Positions 13,034-15,945 of a stretch of 15,945 nucleotides of DNA are shown here, piece by piece. Both the position numbers and the translations under genes were made by a program. The stretch spans positions 1-15,945 of the forward strand of contig NZ_CAMYFP010000018.1 of NCBI RefSeq assembly GCF_947255105.1. The letters run 5' to 3'. The notes under the pieces are model-generated. The model saw only the letters and a program-made list of their open reading frames with translations. It searched no databases and was not told the origin of the DNA. Each line of letters begins with the position of its first letter. The first letter of the stretch is position 1. This stretch comes from an uncultured Campylobacter sp. (GTDB lineage: Bacteria > Campylobacterota > Campylobacteria > Campylobacterales > Campylobacteraceae).

Positions 13034-15397
13034 ATGATAAAAGCACCTTATAATTTTGCCCCACTAAACAAAAAAGTATTTTATCCATCTTGGGCAAAAG
13101 ATATTAGCCATGATATCCCATTTAGAGATGGACAAAGTGGAGAGTTGGAGCTAAGCATAACTGCGCATTCTCCAATTTTTATTGCAAATAGCAAAAAAGA
13201 TAGAGAAGAAAAAGAGACGAAGTTTTGCAACATTGGCGGCAAGTTTTTTATCCCTGCTACAAGCATAAAAGGCACTATAAGAAGCGTTTTAGAGATAATT
13301 AGCTTTTCTAAACTTAGAGATTTTGATGATAGCACTTACGCTGTTAGAGACTTCTCAAAAGGTGAAAATTTTTATATGGAGCAGATGAGAAAGCCTACAT
13401 ATTGCGGTTGGCTATATAAAAAAGATGGTGATTTTTTTATACAAGATTGTGGTATTCCAGGTAGAATTAGTCAAAAAGAGATTGATAAAATTTACAATAT
13501 GGAGTTTTCTAAGGAATTTAGAGATGGTTATTTTGAAAATAAAAATAAAAACAAAGAGCTAAAAACTGCTAAATATAAGTATGAAGACTCTCTTTTGAAA
13601 GGCAAAAATTTAGAAAATAAATTTAGATATTTAAAAAAAAGCTATTCAAGAGATATCTATATACAAGACAACAGTGGAAAAGCTGGAACTATCGTATTTA
13701 CAGGTCAGCCAGGTGCTAGAAAAGAAGCTAAAGATGGAAAAAAAGCATCTGGAAAGATCTATGAGTTTATCTTCTTTGATGAGATAAAACAAGAGTTTTT
13801 AGTTTCACAAAAGATGATGGAAGACTTCAAATTTGCCTACTTTGACGATAGAAAAACAGAGCCAAAAGAGTCGATCGACTGGGGGTATTGGAAAGAAAAA
13901 CTTAAAAATGCAGGAAAAGTGCCGGTATTTTTCCAGCTAGATGATAAGGGCGAGCTTCTTCATTTTGGACTTGCATATATGTATAAAATCATTTATAAGC
14001 ACAGCATTTCAGCAGGTATTCTCCAAAACACAAAAAGCTCACTAGACCTAACTCAAGCCATATTTGGATATACCGACAAAGATACAAAAGAAGCACTTAA
14101 AGGAAGAGTTTATTTTAGCCACTTTCTTGCTTTGGGTAGTCCAAAAGAACTTGATTCAAGAGGTGAGATTTTAGGAACGCCAAGAGCCTCTTACTATCCA
14201 AATTATATCAAACAATCCGGAGGCGAATTAAAGAGCTATATGGATGATAGATTTGAGATTGCAGGTAGAAAAAGATATCCAGTTCATAAAGGCGGCGAAG
14301 TTTCTACTACAAAAGAAAAAGAAAGCTCAGAAAATGTAAAGTCATTTTTCGCGCCACTTGACAAAGGGACCAAATTTAGCGGCAAAGTTAAATTCCACAA
14401 CCTAAAAAAGGCAGAAATCGGAGCGCTCATCTCAGCCATAACTTTTCACAATACCAAAAACACCTTTTATAACTTAGGCTTTGCAAAGCCATATGGCTAT
14501 GGAAAATGCACCATCGAGATAACAAACCTATCACAAGATGAGATAAAGGAGTATTTAGCCGCTTTTGAAAAAGAGATATTAAAACAAATTCCTTATTGGG
14601 GCGATTTAGAAAAAAATGACTCTTTAAAAGAGCTTTTAGCTATGGCGATGGAGCAAGAGAGTAAGGGCGATTTTGCTTTGAAATATATGGATATTGGCGA
14701 GTTTTCAAAGGCAAAAACAAAAAGGGAGTATCTAAAATCTTATAGCTCATTGGTTAATTTTGATGATAGTTGCTTTAAACTCTCACTTTCCAAAGAGGAG
14801 CTTGAAAATTTAGAAAAAAACAAAGCAATTATTCAAAAATGGCAATCTATCCAAAATACACAAGATATCAATATTTTGAAAAACTTCATCCAAAACTATC
14901 CAGATAGCGACTTTACTAAAGAGGCAAAAGAAAAACTAGAGCAGATAAACACACAGATAAAACAACAAAAAGAGCAAGAAGAAGATAAAAAAGCTTGGGA
15001 TAATTGGCACTCTATAACCAAAAGCAAGCAAAACAGATACTACAAAGAGATGATAGAAAAGCACATCAAAACCTATCCAGATCACGACTCTGTAGATGAG
15101 GCAAAAAAAGAGCTTGAAAGGCTAAGTTTAGAGAGTAAAGTAGAGCCTAGCGATAGCGCAAATGCCATGGATATCATAAAGCTTCCTAGCTTAGATGAGA
15201 TAACTATGCTTCTAAAAAAGCTAGATAAAAGCAAGATTAATATAGACGATGACAATCGTGCCAAAATCGCAAGTCACATCGAAAACTTAGCAAAAGATGC
15301 TAGCAAAAAGAGAGTTAGGACATTTAGAAGAAAGGCAGAGCTGCAAAAGATTTTCAAAGAGAGCCAGATAGATGAAATTTTTAAAAAATTTGAGTGA
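13034..15397 (+). CDS. TIGR03986-type RAMP protein with TPR-like C-terminal extension
   Basis: The 787-residue protein starts at the ATG at 13034, seven bases after AGGAG. The N-terminus KAPYNFAPLNKKVFYP is the hallmark of the TIGR03986 family (PYNF-P-L). The RAMP body (~35-520) has ITAHSPIFIAN, FFIPATSIKGTIRS (the P-x-S-x-K-G-x-x-R motif) and a late glycine loop FAKPYGYGKCTIEI. The acidic residue of the cleavage loop is not evident (IFIANSKKDRE), so it may be structural. Beyond ~600 are two TPR-like repeats, each with a Trp-led helix and Y-P-D-x-D-x-x-x-x-A-K-x-x-L-E: about 600-640 (NYPDSDFTKEAKEKLEQI) and 653-697 (TYPDHDSVDEAKKELERL). They are joined by a charged Gln/Glu/Lys stretch. A basic helical end (716-787) closes the protein. 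It is the last gene of the operon. Confidence 0.83.
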   Translation: MIKAPYNFAPLNKKVFYPSWAKDISHDIPFRDGQSGELELSITAHSPIFIANSKKDREEKETKFCNIGGKFFIPATSIKGTIRSVLEIISFSKLRDFDDSTYAVRDFSKGENFYMEQMRKPTYCGWLYKKDGDFFIQDCGIPGRISQKEIDKIYNMEFSKEFRDGYFENKNKNKELKTAKYKYEDSLLKGKNLENKFRYLKKSYSRDIYIQDNSGKAGTIVFTGQPGARKEAKDGKKASGKIYEFIFFDEIKQEFLVSQKMMEDFKFAYFDDRKTEPKESIDWGYWKEKLKNAGKVPVFFQLDDKGELLHFGLAYMYKIIYKHSISAGILQNTKSSLDLTQAIFGYTDKDTKEALKGRVYFSHFLALGSPKELDSRGEILGTPRASYYPNYIKQSGGELKSYMDDRFEIAGRKRYPVHKGGEVSTTKEKESSENVKSFFAPLDKGTKFSGKVKFHNLKKAEIGALISAITFHNTKNTFYNLGFAKPYGYGKCTIEITNLSQDEIKEYLAAFEKEILKQIPYWGDLEKNDSLKELLAMAMEQESKGDFALKYMDIGEFSKAKTKREYLKSYSSLVNFDDSCFKLSLSKEELENLEKNKAIIQKWQSIQNTQDINILKNFIQNYPDSDFTKEAKEKLEQINTQIKQQKEQEEDKKAWDNWHSITKSKQNRYYKEMIEKHIKTYPDHDSVDEAKKELERLSLESKVEPSDSANAMDIIKLPSLDEITMLLKKLDKSKINIDDDNRAKIASHIENLAKDASKKRVRTFRRKAELQKIFKESQIDEIFKKFE

Positions 15398-15832
15398 TTT
15401 TATCAACATATTTACTAATTGATTTGCGAACTTTTTATTTTTTGAAAGCTCCAAATTTAGGTATTTTATTAAATTGATGGCTCAAATTCCCAAGTTGCTC
15501 TTTGTAAATTTCACTAGGTTTGCGAACTTTTAGTTTGATTTAAGTTTCAAATATTAATTTTAAGGGTATCTCCAAACTTAACTTTCACTTAAATTTGGCA
15601 AATCTAAAAATTTTGGCTTTTTTAAATTTGATTTGCGAACTTTTTATTTTTTGAAAGTGCCAAATTTAGGCTGTTTTATTAAATTGATAGCTTAAATTCC
15701 TAAGTTGCTCTTTGTAAATTTAGCTAGGTTTGCGAACTTTTTGCTTGAAATTTAGATGATATAAGGATTTAGAAAGGCAAATTTAGTATAATTTTGATTG
15801 TCTTTTATGAAGGAGTTATAATAGTTTAGGCT
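15398..15832 (+). promoter_or_regulatory. Leader of array C, a mosaic copy with iterated TTTGCGAA motifs
   Basis: This ~435-base non-coding region begins right after the TIGR03986 gene. TTTGCGAAC lies at 15423-15431, 15519-15527, 15632-15640 and 15729-15737 (spacings 96, 113 and 97, as in leader B). One inverted copy with a mismatch (TTGGCAAA) lies at 15595-15602. The last ~200 bases are nearly identical to leader B. The part before ~15630 matches leader A better. The module between the first two motifs is a diverged copy of the module between the last two, so this leader contains an internal duplication. No terminator for the effector operon is visible before it. Confidence 0.87.
15794..15822 (+). 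promoter_or_regulatory. Promoter of CRISPR array C
   Basis: TTGATT (15794-15799), a 17-base spacer and TATAAT (15817-15822) match the array B promoter. The predicted start near 15829 is ~4 bases before the first repeat. Read-through from the effector operon could add to its transcription. Confidence 0.8.
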
Positions 15833-15945
15833 ATTGAAAGAGATTGACCCGACTTAAGGGGATTGAAACTAGCTACCATAGTAACCAATGAGATTCTGCT
15901 TCCTCTTCATTGAAAGAGATTGACCCGACTTAAGGGGATTGAAAC
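15833..15945 (+). CRISPR. CRISPR array C: at least two 37-base repeats, one complete spacer, runs off right edge
   Basis: Repeats occupy 15833-15869 and 15909-15945, with a 39-base spacer at 15870-15908. Both repeats begin ATTGAAAGAGATTGACCC and end GACTTAAGGGGATTGAAAC. They differ from array B in the 5' part (GAAAGAGA versus AAAAGACA) and share GACTT with array A. The window stops exactly at the end of the second repeat, so the array very probably continues. Confidence 0.93.

Noticed and set aside
729..15945. Spacers matching other parts of the window (self-targeting)
   Set aside because: Reading the five complete spacers against the genes by eye gave no match; a database search is needed for their true targets.

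Overview
The window is a nearly complete type III CRISPR-Cas locus, best read as subtype III-D-like. The DNA is AT-rich, with very frequent AAATTT words, abundant Lys/Asn/Phe/Ile codons and sigma-70 type promoters. This looks like Campylobacter or a close member of the Campylobacterales. That assignment is inference from composition and style; no taxonomic marker gene is present.

Layout. Positions 1-600 (minus) hold non-CRISPR flank: the start of a phosphoribosyltransferase-like gene and a small two-helix membrane protein. Then comes a minus-strand adaptation remnant: CRISPR array A (729-918), its ~420-base leader, an intact cas2, and a cas1 gene reduced to its last ~100 codons. Diverging from cas1 is a WYL-domain transcription regulator with a clear promoter. 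After it come a CARF-HEPN ribonuclease (csx1 type) overlapping a csx20-like putative ring nuclease, and a second, convergent CARF-HEPN ribonuclease. A second leader and array B (6500-6683, plus strand) follow. Next is a tightly coupled effector operon: cas6, an HD-less cas10 with an intact GGDD cyclase motif, a cas7, csx10, a double-cas7 fusion, a small csx19-like gene and a large TIGR03986-type RAMP gene. A third leader and array C (from 15833) close the window; array C runs off the right edge.

How it should work (inference from family knowledge). Cas6 processes pre-crRNA from the three arrays. The RAMP proteins and Cas10 form the crRNA-guided complex. On binding target RNA, the GGDD palm domain of Cas10 would make cyclic oligoadenylate, which would switch on the two CARF-HEPN RNases. 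The Csx20-like protein would degrade the messenger and reset the system. Cas10 has no HD nuclease, so immunity should rely on RNA cleavage and second-messenger signalling. The broken cas1 and the very short arrays (two or three repeats) suggest that spacer acquisition is dead in cis or supplied in trans.

The most unusual non-coding feature is the set of three long related leaders. Each carries repeated TTTGCGAA motifs at fixed spacings. Transcription is predicted to start about 4-5 bases before the first repeat of arrays B and C. Leader A is inverted relative to B and C. The signalling/regulatory genes therefore lie between inverted repeats, and the effector operon lies between direct repeats. 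Leader C is a mosaic of A-like and B-like sequence.
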